64,000 nt of DNA. It comes from Nocardia speluncae NBRC 108251. Lineage in GTDB: Bacteria > Actinomycetota > Actinomycetes > Mycobacteriales > Mycobacteriaceae. Location: positions 62,001 to 126,000 of the forward strand of contig NZ_BDBZ01000002.1 of the NCBI RefSeq assembly GCF_001613245.1, in the 5' to 3' direction. Position 1 is the stretch's first letter. The number at the start of each line of letters is the position of its first letter. Positions 54,711 to 63,967 of the stretch are shown piece by piece. The notes below the pieces were generated by a model, which was given only the letters and a program-made list of their open reading frames with translations, was not told where the DNA came from and made no database searches. The position numbers and the translations under genes were made by a program.

Positions 54711-54886
54711 GATGGCGTGCCCGGCTGTGCCGTGCCCGGACTGTGAACATGGTCGTTTCCCGGTCGGCGGCTTCCCGGATCCGCGGGCGGCAAACACTCG
54801 GGCGCGCTCCGGGCAGTTCCTCCCGGCACGGCCGCCACGGCACCGCGGCCGCCGGCGGGCAGGCTGCTCGGGGAATAATCGCAGTC

Positions 54887-55606
54887 ATGAATGCGCGGGA
54901 CGAGCTGCCGGAGTCCGAGGTCGAACTCGTCGAACGAGTGGTCGGTGCCGGCGATCCGCTGGAAGTGGGACGGTTCCGGTACTACTTCGCAACCCGCAGC
55001 TGGGAATGGTCCGCAGAAGCCGCCCGTATCTACGGTTATTCTCCGGAAGTCCGGCCCACCACCGAGCTGCTGCTCTCGCATAAGCACCCCGACGATCGGG
55101 ACCGGCTCGAGGCCATGATCCTGTCGGTCGAGGACGGGGGCCCGTTCTCCAGCCGGCACCGCATCATCGATACGGCGGGCCGGGTCCTCGAAGTGCTCGT
55201 GGTATCGGAACCCATGGTCGACGAGGCCGGCGAAGCGATCGGTACCGAGGGCTTCTACATAGATCTGTCCACCACCGCGGACGAATTCCGCCGGGAAGCC
55301 CTCGACGACGCCCTGCCGCAGGTACTCGATGCCCGGATAGTCATCGAACAGGCCAAGGGTGCGCTCATGCTCGCCTACGGAGTCAACGCCGACCAGGCTT
55401 TCCATGTGCTGCGCTGGCGGTCGCAGGAAACCAACATCAAGTTGCGCCGGGTCGCCGAACAGATGGTTGCGGCTCTTCCGGGCATCGCCGACGACGAGGT
55501 CCGGCTACGCACCCGCCTCGACCACCTACTGCTGACACTGCACCACGACATCGGCGCGGGAAGCACCGACGGCGATCCTGCCGCGGAGCCGGCCTCTCAA
55601 CCCTGA
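54887..55606 (+). CDS. PAS-ANTAR regulator
   Basis: 239 residues from ATG 54887. A PAS domain (about 15-125; RFRYYFATRSWEWSAEAARIYGYSP, SSRHRIIDTAGRVLEVLVVSEP) precedes an ANTAR RNA-binding domain (about 150-205; ARIVIEQAKGALMLAYGVNADQAFHVLRW). ANTAR proteins bind paired RNA hairpins and prevent transcription termination. Divergent from katE, 190 bp apart. The PAS fold suggests small-molecule or redox sensing; targets are unknown. Confidence 0.88.
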   Translation: MNARDELPESEVELVERVVGAGDPLEVGRFRYYFATRSWEWSAEAARIYGYSPEVRPTTELLLSHKHPDDRDRLEAMILSVEDGGPFSSRHRIIDTAGRVLEVLVVSEPMVDEAGEAIGTEGFYIDLSTTADEFRREALDDALPQVLDARIVIEQAKGALMLAYGVNADQAFHVLRWRSQETNIKLRRVAEQMVAALPGIADDEVRLRTRLDHLLLTLHHDIGAGSTDGDPAAEPASQP

Positions 55607-55648
55607 CCTGCCCTGTTTGCTCAGGGCCGGACGGGGTAGCGCCGCCAC

Positions 55649-57643
55649 ATGGCGACAAGCGTTTTCCGTGACCGTCACGAGGCCGGGCGGACGCTCGCGA
55701 CGCTGCTGGACCGGTTCCGCGAGCCGGATACCGTCGTTCTGGCGCTACCCCGGGGCGGTGTGCCGGTGGCATACGAAGTGGCGCAGGCGCTGGGGGCACC
55801 GCTCGATGTCCTGGTCGTCCGCAGACTCGGGTCTCCGGGTAACTCCGAGCTGGCGCTGGGCGCTATCGCCAGCGGCGGGGTTCTGGTGACCAACCGTGAT
55901 GTCCTGGCCGCGGAACGGGTCGGCCCCGATGTCCTGGAACGGATAGCCCGCGCGGAGGGCCGGGAACTGCGCCGCCGGGAACACGCCTACCGGGGTGAAC
56001 GGCCACTGCTCGATGTCACGGGCCGGACGGTGATCCTGGTGGACGACGGCCTGGCGACCGGCGCGACGATGGACGTGGCGGTCCGCACGGTGTATCGGAT
56101 GCATCCGGCGCGTGTGGTCGTCGCGGTACCCGTCGCCCTCGAAGCCACCTACGCTGGGTTGCGCGCCCGGGTGGACGAGATGGTCTGCGCGCGGGTGCCT
56201 GCGGGGTTCGCCGGGGTGAGCGCCGAGTACCGGGACTTCACCCCGAGCTCCGACGAGGAGATCCGCGATATGCTCGGCCGCGCCGTACAGCTCCCGGCAG
56301 GCGAACAGCGTGCCGCCGCCACCGGCCCGGAGGTAGGTGTCAGGTCCGCCGCCACCCCGCTGCCCGACGGCGTCCCGTCCGACGACGTTCTGCTGGACTT
56401 GGTGGGTGACGCCCGGTACGTCCTGATCGGGGAGGCCACCCACGGCACCTCGGAGTTCTACGCCGCCCGGGCCCGGATGACGCGTGCCCTCGTCGAACTC
56501 GCCGGTTTCGACGCGGTCGCCGTGGAGGCCGACTGGCCCGACGCCCACCGGGCGAACCGCTATATCCGGGGGCGCGGCGACGACAGTGACGCCGAACAGG
56601 CACTACGCGGTTTCCAGCGCTTCCCGATGTGGATGTGGCGCAACACCGTGGTCCGCGATTTCGTGGAATGGCTCCGCGAATACAACGGGCGTGCCCCGGC
56701 GCGCACCGTCGACTTCTACGGGCTCGATCTCTACAGCATGCGCCGCTCCGCTGCGGAGGTCATCGGCTACCTCGACCGCGTGGACCCGGCCGCGGCACGG
56801 CGGGCCCGCGACCGGTACGCCTGTTTCGACCAGCACACCGATGAACAGCACTACGGTTACGCCGCCGCGTTCGGCGCCGGCGACGACTGTGCGGACGCGG
56901 TGGTCGCGCAGCTGACGGAAATGCAGCGAATGAGCACCCGGGAGCTGCGCACCGACGGGCACAGCGACCCCGACGAACGGTTCTACGCCGAACAGAACGC
57001 CCGCCTGGTCACGGCAGCCGAACAGTACTACCGGGCGATGTTCGGTTCCCGCGTATCGTCGTGGAATCTGCGCGACGAACATATGTTCGCCACCCTCACC
57101 GCATTACGCGCACATCTGCGGCAGCGCTCCGATTCCGAGCCGAAAGTCGTAGTGTGGGCGCATAATTCGCATCTCGGCGACGCACGCGCCACGGAACTCG
57201 GGTCGGCCGGCGAATTGAATCTCGGCCAGTTGGTCCGGCAGAACTGCCCCGGCGAATCCTGCATCCTCGGCTTCACCACCCACACCGGCACCGTACTGGC
57301 CGCCGACGAATGGGACGGCCGCCCCCGGGTGAAGCGGCTGCGGCCTTCCCTGCCGGGCAGCGTGGAGAATCTGTTGCACCGCACCGGGATCGAACGGTTC
57401 TTGCTGCGCTTGGATCGCGACCCGATCCCCGCGCTCGCCGCTCCCCAGCTCGAACGCGCCATCGGAGTCGTCTACCGGCCCGACAACGAACGGCGCAGCC
57501 ACTACTTCCACGCCCGGCCGGCGGACCGGTTCGACGCCTTGCTGCATATCGACGAAACCAGCGCGCTGACCCCACTCGACCTCGTCGCGTATCGCGGGCC
57601 GGACGAACCCGGGATACCTACCTCCACACCGTTTGAACCGTAG
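55649..57643 (+). CDS. Phosphoribosyltransferase / erythromycin-esterase-like fusion
   Basis: 664 residues. Residues 1-215 are a type I PRTase (VILVDDGLATGAT, 128-140; LALPRGGVPVAYEVA, 31-45). A 20-residue linker leads to an erythromycin-esterase domain (230-664) with LIGEATHGTSEFYAAR (259-274), VEADWPDAHRANRYIRG and WAHNSHLGD. Those blocks carry the His and Glu known to be important in EreA/EreB. EreA-like domains hydrolyse macrolide lactones in some bacteria; the role of this fusion is unproven. 42 bp after the PAS-ANTAR gene, likely one operon. Confidence 0.86.
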   Translation: MATSVFRDRHEAGRTLATLLDRFREPDTVVLALPRGGVPVAYEVAQALGAPLDVLVVRRLGSPGNSELALGAIASGGVLVTNRDVLAAERVGPDVLERIARAEGRELRRREHAYRGERPLLDVTGRTVILVDDGLATGATMDVAVRTVYRMHPARVVVAVPVALEATYAGLRARVDEMVCARVPAGFAGVSAEYRDFTPSSDEEIRDMLGRAVQLPAGEQRAAATGPEVGVRSAATPLPDGVPSDDVLLDLVGDARYVLIGEATHGTSEFYAARARMTRALVELAGFDAVAVEADWPDAHRANRYIRGRGDDSDAEQALRGFQRFPMWMWRNTVVRDFVEWLREYNGRAPARTVDFYGLDLYSMRRSAAEVIGYLDRVDPAAARRARDRYACFDQHTDEQHYGYAAAFGAGDDCADAVVAQLTEMQRMSTRELRTDGHSDPDERFYAEQNARLVTAAEQYYRAMFGSRVSSWNLRDEHMFATLTALRAHLRQRSDSEPKVVVWAHNSHLGDARATELGSAGELNLGQLVRQNCPGESCILGFTTHTGTVLAADEWDGRPRVKRLRPSLPGSVENLLHRTGIERFLLRLDRDPIPALAAPQLERAIGVVYRPDNERRSHYFHARPADRFDALLHIDETSALTPLDLVAYRGPDEPGIPTSTPFEP

Positions 57644-57746
57644 GCTTGCGTTACGCACCACCAGTGCCTCGCCCCCGCCCGTAACCGGTCGAGTGGGCTA
57701 GGGTGGTACGCAGTCACGCGTTCACCTTGAAACATGCAGGGTCGGC

Positions 57747-58334
57747 GTGACCGCGATGCGCGAACGCATCCTGAGCCGAGTCGGGTGCATCATGAATGCC
57801 GATACCAACTTCTCCTCCTTCGCTTCGGCCCATGCCACGTCGTCGTATACGCGCTCGCCCGAGCAGCAACTCCTCTTCCGGGTCCGGCGCCGGGGCGAGA
57901 TCATTGTTCTGTCGGCCCGCGGTCAAGCCGACGCGTACACGCTGCCGCTGTGGCGGCAGGAGGTGGGGAAGGCCGTCGAAACGGCGGCGGCCGGACGCGG
58001 CGCGCTGATCGTCGACACCACCAGACTCGAGTTCCTGTCGCTGCGCACCCTCGCGGCGCTGGCCGAGGATGCGGAACGCTATCGGCGCGACGGCGTCGAG
58101 ATATGCCTGGTCACCCCGAACCCGCGAATCGCCCGCCTTGCAGGCGGCGATCCGCGAATCGTCGCCCTACCGGTCTGCACGACGGTGGTCGGCGCACTGA
58201 CCTCGCTGCAACTTCACCGGCAGACCGAACGCCGGCCCGCGCGCCCACAGCCGTATCGGACCCCGCAGATCACCCGCGAAGACCCGGAAACCCAGCATGA
58301 CCGCCTGCTCCGTGAGTCGGCGTGGCGCAACTGA
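57747..58334 (+). CDS. STAS-domain anti-sigma factor antagonist-like protein
   Basis: 195 residues from GTG 57747; ATG 57756 and ATG 57792 are alternatives. The STAS fold occupies about 45-150: VRRRGEIIVLSARGQADAYT, LWRQEVGKAVETAAAGRGALIVDTTRLEFLSLRTLAAL and VCLVTPNPRIARL-type ending. The phosphorylatable Ser is placed at LEFLSLRTL as in SpoIIAA-like antagonists. Likely part of a partner-switching system; no anti-sigma kinase lies next to it. Confidence 0.8.
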   Translation: MTAMRERILSRVGCIMNADTNFSSFASAHATSSYTRSPEQQLLFRVRRRGEIIVLSARGQADAYTLPLWRQEVGKAVETAAAGRGALIVDTTRLEFLSLRTLAALAEDAERYRRDGVEICLVTPNPRIARLAGGDPRIVALPVCTTVVGALTSLQLHRQTERRPARPQPYRTPQITREDPETQHDRLLRESAWRN

Positions 58335-58454
58335 TGCGTACACCGGCCGGAACCGGCCGCTCAGCGCCCGGACGAACGTGGGGAGACACGGCCTTCCGAC
58401 GAGGTAGGGCGGTGGATGCGGCGGCTCGGAGCGCAGGCATCACACTGTTCGGTG

Positions 58455-60911
58455 ATGAAACTGCCCGAGCTTCCCGATCTGCCGATCCGTAGTGTTCTCG
58501 ATCGCATTGTCGAGATACTGACCGAACACGAGACGGCGGTACTGGTCGCACCGCCGGGCACCGGTAAAACCACGCTCGTCCCCTTGGCGCTGGCCGCGGG
58601 TGCCGCGGGGCGGGTGCTCGTCGCCGAGCCGCGGCGGCTGGCGGCGCGGGCCGCGGCCGGGCGGATGGCCGCACTGCTGGGCGAACAGGTGGGGGAAACC
58701 GTCGGCTACTCCGTAAGGGGGGATCGCCGAGTCGGGCGGCGGACCCGGATCGAGGTGGTCACGTCCGGGCTACTGGTCCGACGGTTACAGGACGACCCCG
58801 AGATGGCGGGCGTCGATACCGTCGTTCTCGATGAATGTCATGAGCGCCATCTCGACGCGGACCTGCTACTGACGTTGCTACTGGATGCCCGCGCCGGATT
58901 GCGACCGGATCTGCGGGTACTCGCCACCTCGGCGACCGTCGCCGCCGACCGGCTGGCGACGCTGCTCGGTGACGGCCGGCCGGCGCCGGTGGTGCAGGTC
59001 GAGGGCCGGACCCATCCGGTGAATACGACATACCTTCCGCCGTTACCACGTGAACGCAAGGAAGCGCAGGTCGCCCGTGCCACCCGGGCTGCGCTCGCCG
59101 GAACCGGCGGCGACGTCCTGGTTTTTCTTCCCGGCGCAGCCGAGATCCGCAAGACCACGACACTTCTGGCCGACCTCGACGACGTGGATATCGTTGCGCT
59201 GCACGGGCGGCTGTCGGCGGCGCACCAGGACTCCGCGCTGCGACCGGGGCCACGGCGGCGCATAGTGCTGTCCACGGCGGTAGCGGAGTCGAGTTTGACC
59301 GTGCCCGGTATCCGGGCCGTCGTGGACTCGGGACTGTCCCGCGTGCCGCGTATCGATCGGTCGCGGGGACTGTCCGGGCTGGCGACAGTCCGGGTTTCGG
59401 CAGCGGTGGCCGGCCAGCGCGCCGGACGGGCCGGTCGCGAGGCCCCGGGCCGGGTGTGGCGCTGCTGGGCGGAATACGAGCACGCCACATTGCCCGCCTA
59501 TCCCGAGCCGGAGATCCGCACGGCCGACCTGACCCGGTTGGCGTTGGAGCTGGCGTGCTGGGGCACCGCCGACGGGCACGGCCTCATCTGGTGGGACGCA
59601 CCGCCGGCCGGCGGACTGGCGGCCGGGCGCGAGGTGCTGCGAGTACTGGGGGCCGTGAACGAAGACGGCGCGGTAACCGATCGCGGGCGGCGGATGGCAC
59701 GGATCGGGTTGCATCCCCGGCTGGCGCGCGCATTGCTCGATGGGGCGGCCGTGGCCGGAGCGCGCACTGCCGCGGAAGTGGTCACCGTCCTCGACGACGA
59801 CACCCATACATCCGGCGTCGATCTGGTGGCCGGTCTGCGGGTGCTGCGGCGGGAGCGGCCGGCGCGCTGGCACCGCGAAGTCGAACGGCTGACCCGGACG
59901 GTCGGGGGACCGCAGGGGGCCGACGATCCCGCCTATGTCGTCGCGCTGGCCCATCCCGAACGGCTCGCCCGTCGCCGCGGCCCGGATTCCGCGAGCTACC
60001 TCATGGCCGGCGGCACCGCCGTGACACTGCCCGCCGGCGCCGGAATGGGCGACGCGGAATGGCTGGCGGTCGGTGTCGCGACGCGTGATCCCGGGCGGTC
60101 CGAGGGATATATCCGGCTCGCGGCGGTCGCCGATGAACAGCTCGCTCGCCGCGCCGCGGGGAACCTGATCACGACTGCCGACGAAATCGAGTGGATCGAC
60201 GGCGATGTGGTCGCACGGCGGATCGAACGCCTGGGCGCGATCACCTTGTCCGAGCGACCGCTCCGCGACCCCGATCGTCGCCTGCTCGCCGTAGCAGTGC
60301 GGCGCGGGCTGGCCTCGACCGGTCTCGGGCTGTTGCGCTGGGACGCGGACGCTGTCGCCCTGCGGCAGCGCCTCGATTTCCTGCACCGCACTCTCGGCGC
60401 CCCGTGGCCACCGGTCGACGACGAATCACTGCTGGCCGCCGCCGGCACTTGGCTGGGTCCCGAACTCGCCGCCGCCCGCCGCCGTGCCGACCTCGAACGT
60501 ATCGACGCCGGGCAGGCACTTGCGCGCCTGCTGCCATGGCCGGACGCTGCCCGGATGGACGAATTGGCACCGGACCGCCTCGAGGTGCCCTCCGGCAGCC
60601 GCGTACGCCTCGATTACGCGGCCGACCAACCAGTGCTTGCTGTCAAAGTGCAGGAAGTCTTCGGCTGGAAAGAGACGCCGCGCCTGGCTCGCGGACGGGT
60701 CCCGATCGTGCTGCACCTGCTCTCGCCCGCCCGGCGACCTGTCGCGGTCACCGCGGATCTGGCGTCCTTCTGGCATACCGGCTGGCCGCAGGTCCGGGCC
60801 GACCTTCGTGGCCGCTATCCCAAGCACGCCTGGCCGGAAGACCCCACCACCGTCCCCGCTCACCGGGGCACTGCCCGCAACGCGGGTCGCGGCCGGCCGG
60901 CACCACGCTGA
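58455..60911 (+). CDS. hrpB: HrpB-type DEAH-box ATP-dependent RNA helicase
   Basis: 818 residues from ATG 58455, where homology begins (MKLPELPDLPIRSVLDRIVE). Motif I GPGTGKTTLVPL is present as PPGTGKTTL, motif II is DECH (VVLDECHERHLDADLL), motif III SAT, motif VI QRAGRAGR. The C-terminal HrpB-specific domain (about 590-800) continues to RGRYPKHAWPEDP. HrpB is a DEAH helicase of unknown target RNA. It is followed by an 11-bp hairpin. Confidence 0.9.
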   Translation: MKLPELPDLPIRSVLDRIVEILTEHETAVLVAPPGTGKTTLVPLALAAGAAGRVLVAEPRRLAARAAAGRMAALLGEQVGETVGYSVRGDRRVGRRTRIEVVTSGLLVRRLQDDPEMAGVDTVVLDECHERHLDADLLLTLLLDARAGLRPDLRVLATSATVAADRLATLLGDGRPAPVVQVEGRTHPVNTTYLPPLPRERKEAQVARATRAALAGTGGDVLVFLPGAAEIRKTTTLLADLDDVDIVALHGRLSAAHQDSALRPGPRRRIVLSTAVAESSLTVPGIRAVVDSGLSRVPRIDRSRGLSGLATVRVSAAVAGQRAGRAGREAPGRVWRCWAEYEHATLPAYPEPEIRTADLTRLALELACWGTADGHGLIWWDAPPAGGLAAGREVLRVLGAVNEDGAVTDRGRRMARIGLHPRLARALLDGAAVAGARTAAEVVTVLDDDTHTSGVDLVAGLRVLRRERPARWHREVERLTRTVGGPQGADDPAYVVALAHPERLARRRGPDSASYLMAGGTAVTLPAGAGMGDAEWLAVGVATRDPGRSEGYIRLAAVADEQLARRAAGNLITTADEIEWIDGDVVARRIERLGAITLSERPLRDPDRRLLAVAVRRGLASTGLGLLRWDADAVALRQRLDFLHRTLGAPWPPVDDESLLAAAGTWLGPELAAARRRADLERIDAGQALARLLPWPDAARMDELAPDRLEVPSGSRVRLDYAADQPVLAVKVQEVFGWKETPRLARGRVPIVLHLLSPARRPVAVTADLASFWHTGWPQVRADLRGRYPKHAWPEDPTTVPAHRGTARNAGRGRPAPR

Positions 60912-61227
60912 ACTGCCTCCGGTCGGCCGGGCAAGCGGGCCGCCGACCCGCACTCGGCTCGAGTTCCGGGCCGAGTGCGGCGGCGGGGACGGGTTGATTT
61001 CGCTGTAGGACGGGAGTCGACACCGCGGGCCACCACCCGAGTACACGAGTGTGCGCCGTCGTGGCCCCGGCAGTCCGCGCCGTTGTCGCCTGCGATTCTC
61101 AGCGCACCGCAACGCGCAGATGGCAGTTTGCGCCGGGCGACACCCCGAAAATTTGCGCCGAGGTTGCCGGTGCGCGCAGACTCGATGCGGGCAACGGTCC
61201 TGCTCAGCTCGCACCGGGAGGTAACGG
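60912..61227. other. Intergenic region with hrpB terminator and lipoprotein promoter
   Basis: 316 bp. The 5' part holds the hairpin at 60948-60980. The 3' part should be the lipoprotein promoter. No gene recognised. Confidence 0.5.
60948..60980. terminator. Hairpin terminator after hrpB
   Basis: Arms CCGCACTCGGC (60948-60958) and GCCGAGTGCGG (60970-60980), perfect 11-bp stem and 11-base loop, 37 bases past the hrpB stop. Confidence 0.75.
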
Positions 61228-62187
61228 GTGACGTTATATCGCACGCTCACACTTTTCGCAGCCGCGCTGCTCGCCGTGGTGGGTTGCGGTGACGACCCGC
61301 ACACCGGCGCCACCCGACCGCCGGCGATCCCCGCCCCGCCGCCGCAATTCTGGTCGGCGCCGGCCGACACCCCGCAACAGCAGGCCGCCGTCGCTCAGGC
61401 GACCCGCCAGATCGACGTCTGCGCCCTGCTCCCCCGCGATACCCTCGACGACCTGGACCTCGGTGAGATCCGGGACGTCACGATCGGCCTCGACTCGTGC
61501 CGCGCCGTCCTGGGTGACCCGGCCCCGGCCGAAGCCGCCACCCTCACCTGGCATTCGACCCTGCTGCCGCCGCTCGCTCCGAGGATCGGCGCCAACAAAC
61601 AGCTCGGTGACGTGAACATCCTGCTGGTCCCCGACCGCGAGCCCGGCGCCCGCTCCTGCGGCGCCACCGCCCGCTTCCCCTCGGGCGCCGCCTTCTACCT
61701 CGGCCTCTCCATCCCGAACCGCGATTCGTGCGCGGTCGCTGACAGTTTGCTACCCGGTATGATCGACCGCTGGCGGCAGTCGCCGGCCCAGGGCACCTCC
61801 CCCGACACCGTCACCACGGTCCTCCTCGGCGCCGACCCGTGCGCCGTACGCGCGAAACTGGACGGCACCGCCGATACCGACCAGCTCCGGCTCACCCAAT
61901 GCCTGTTCCACTTTCGCGACGAAACCGCCACGGTGGCCTACGATTACCGCGTCACCGACCAGGTGCGCGCCCGTGCCACCGAGGAGAAGATCGACAACCG
62001 CACCGTGTTCCGCACGACCTCGCTCTACGACAGCCGAATCCCCATCTACTCGGCTGTCGTCGGCCCAGAATTACCTGCCGCCAGCACAGCTTTCGTTCCC
62101 CGCGTCCCGGCCGTCGAGGTTACCTCGGCCACCGACGACGTCGCCCGGCAGGTGATGTCGCAAGTCCTGACCCTTTTCCCGCAGTGA
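61228..62187 (+). CDS. Putative lipoprotein (DUF3558-like)
   Basis: 319 residues from GTG 61228 with GGGAGG 7 bases upstream. A signal with lipobox LLAVVGC (Cys about 20) marks a membrane-tethered lipoprotein; a Pro-rich neck follows. The body has paired cysteines (DVCALLPRDTLDDL with DSCRAVLG; RSCGATARFPSG with DSCAVADS; DPCAVRAKL with TQCLFHF) and two repeat halves, each starting with 'CALL/CAVR', a pattern of DUF3558-type actinobacterial lipoproteins. Role in the envelope unknown. Confidence 0.75.
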   Translation: MTLYRTLTLFAAALLAVVGCGDDPHTGATRPPAIPAPPPQFWSAPADTPQQQAAVAQATRQIDVCALLPRDTLDDLDLGEIRDVTIGLDSCRAVLGDPAPAEAATLTWHSTLLPPLAPRIGANKQLGDVNILLVPDREPGARSCGATARFPSGAAFYLGLSIPNRDSCAVADSLLPGMIDRWRQSPAQGTSPDTVTTVLLGADPCAVRAKLDGTADTDQLRLTQCLFHFRDETATVAYDYRVTDQVRARATEEKIDNRTVFRTTSLYDSRIPIYSAVVGPELPAASTAFVPRVPAVEVTSATDDVARQVMSQVLTLFPQ

Positions 62188-62252
62188 GGCGCTATCACGA
62201 TCACCGCAGATGAATTGCCCCGCCGCACCGAATACCTCCGGCCCGGAACTCT

Positions 62253-62786
62253 TCAACGGAACGCGATACCACCCCAGCCCAGCGGGAGCTCGACGCGGCC
62301 GGCCCGGATATCGGCGACCAGGTCGGCGTAACCTTCACGAGCTTGGGCCAGGTGGAACCACGCCGTGCGCCGCAAGCGCACATCTGCGGAGTGCCGGACG
62401 GTCCACCAAGCGTCGACATACCGCATCGCGACCTGGTCGATCACGTGTCCGAGTGAATGGGTGTGGCTGCGCGCCCCGGTGCCGTGCGGCAGATGCCGAA
62501 CCCGCCACGTATCGATAGCCGCCACCACCGTGGCGATCCGCCGCCGCGAGTCGGCTTCGCCGGATCGCAAGAGGCTCTCGCCCGGATTCATCGCCGAGGC
62601 CAGAACCGCGGCGCGCAGGGTTCCCAGTTCACAGGCCAATCCGGCCACCCCCGGGCTGCTGCGGGTCCCGAGATGACCCGCTATCGCGGCGAGCAACCGC
62701 TCGGGTGACAGCAGTTCCGCGGCGCCGCCCTCCTGCGGTCCACTGCGTGGGGAACAGCCGGTGCGGGTCCGGACATCGGCGTTCAT
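62253..62786 (-). CDS. DUF4254-like protein
   Basis: 177 residues. Helical with conserved SRRRIATVVAAIDTWRVRHLP and HTHSLGHVIDQVAMRYVDAWWTV, the DUF4254 signature (two helices around H-T-x-S-L-G and D-x-x-A). No membrane segment. Downstream partner of the SPW gene by a 4-base overlap (ATGA), thus co-translated. Function unknown. Confidence 0.7.
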   Translation of the reverse strand: MNADVRTRTGCSPRSGPQEGGAAELLSPERLLAAIAGHLGTRSSPGVAGLACELGTLRAAVLASAMNPGESLLRSGEADSRRRIATVVAAIDTWRVRHLPHGTGARSHTHSLGHVIDQVAMRYVDAWWTVRHSADVRLRRTAWFHLAQAREGYADLVADIRAGRVELPLGWGGIAFR

Positions 62787-63229
62787 GCCGCCCGACCCGA
62801 TTCTGCGCTTCGCGCGGCGCCGGCGGTCTCACGTTGCCGGATCTGACGCAGCCGGTATGTCACCACCTCGTCGACTCGCGTGGCTTCGGCGATATTTCCG
62901 GCCTCGTCGTTCACGTAGGCCGCGCCCGCCAGCAAGGTGAGTAGCAGGCCGGTTGTCCAGGCCAGCCATCCCGCGCCCTCGGCGGCGAACCCGCCGACCC
63001 AGGGCGCGATGAACAGCATGAGTCCGATGACCGACAGCGCCCAGTGGTCCTTGGCCGGATTGCGCGCCAGTAGTGACCACATCGCGAATATGACGGTCAG
63101 CGCGCCCAATCCGATGGTAAGACTCGTGCCGGCCGGCGTCGTCGGGACCCACACCGGGATCAGTGCGGTCACTGTCCCCAAGGCCATCGCAGCCCATCCG
63201 ACCGTCCGGTTCTCGATCATTCTCCGCAT
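62783..63229 (-). CDS. SPW-repeat-type small membrane protein
   Basis: 148 residues from ATG 63229 with GGAGG 6 bases upstream. Four membrane helices: VGWAAMALGTVTALIPVWV, SLTIGLGALTVIFAMWSLL, HWALSVIGLMLFIAPWVGGF and WLAWTTGLLLTLLAGAAY. It contains the PW dipeptide (IAPWVGGF) of SPW-repeat proteins. Divergent from a TetR gene with a perfect 18-bp palindrome between them; first gene of a two-gene operon. Role unknown. Confidence 0.76.
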   Translation of the reverse strand: MRRMIENRTVGWAAMALGTVTALIPVWVPTTPAGTSLTIGLGALTVIFAMWSLLARNPAKDHWALSVIGLMLFIAPWVGGFAAEGAGWLAWTTGLLLTLLAGAAYVNDEAGNIAEATRVDEVVTYRLRQIRQRETAGAARSAESGRAA

Positions 63230-63247
63230 GCCATACCTCCATTTCGA

Positions 63248-63265
63248 TACGCTACCCGTAGCGTA
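63248..63265. promoter_or_regulatory. 18-bp TetR operator
   Basis: TACGCTACCCGTAGCGTA: perfect 8-bp arms and a CC centre, between the divergent SPW and TetR genes and just upstream of the SPW ribosome site. Probably bound by the adjacent TetR. Confidence 0.75.
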
Positions 63266-63328
63266 GCATCAATGCTTGGCATGATGGAGCCAGTTGTGCC
63301 GGCCAGACACCGAGACGAGGGAGATCCG

Positions 63329-63913
63329 ATGAGCGATGCATCGGGAGCACGTGACGAACGGATCACCGCCGCAACACTGGAACTGCTGCGCACCAAAGGA
63401 CCGAGAGCAGTGACCGTCGAAGCCGTGGCCGCCTTGTCCGGGGTGGCGAAGACCACGATCTACCGTCGATACAGCAACCGCCGCGATATGCTCACCGCCT
63501 CGTTGAGTTCCGTCGCCGAGCCCGAGCCACTCGCGGATACCGCGACCTTGCCGATCGTGACGCAATGGGTTGCCGAACAATCCCGGTATGTGATCGACGC
63601 GAGTATCGGCGCCGGCGGACTGGCCGCGCTACTCACCGACGAGGACCCGGAATTCACCACACTGATCCGCGCGCTGCTCGTCGAGCACCGTCGCCGGCTG
63701 GCAGAGGCGCTCAGTCGCGCACTCACCGCGGAGAGGCCGCGATCGGAACTCGACGTCGAAACCGTCCTGGACATGATCGTCGGCGCCTATCTCGCGGAGA
63801 ACGCGCGCAGCGGCACCGCCCGAGACGACTGGACCGAGCGGGTACTGTCCGTCATCGACGCCGCACTGGGCAGCGGCCAACAGGATCGTCACCGGACCAG
63901 CCGATCGGCTTGA
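63329..63913 (+). CDS. TetR-family regulator
   Basis: 194 residues from ATG 63329 with GAGGGAG 5-6 bases upstream; an ATG 57 bases upstream is rejected. HTH: DERITAATLELLRTKGPRAVTVEAVAALSGVAKTTIYRRYSNRRDML. C-domain of TetR_C type. Divergent from the SPW-DUF4254 operon across an 18-bp palindrome, its likely binding site. Confidence 0.86.
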   Translation: MSDASGARDERITAATLELLRTKGPRAVTVEAVAALSGVAKTTIYRRYSNRRDMLTASLSSVAEPEPLADTATLPIVTQWVAEQSRYVIDASIGAGGLAALLTDEDPEFTTLIRALLVEHRRRLAEALSRALTAERPRSELDVETVLDMIVGAYLAENARSGTARDDWTERVLSVIDAALGSGQQDRHRTSRSA

Positions 63914-63967
63914 GGACTGCGGGGGTGTCCCTGGATATCGAACCATTCCCGCGTCGGAGCTCGGGTG

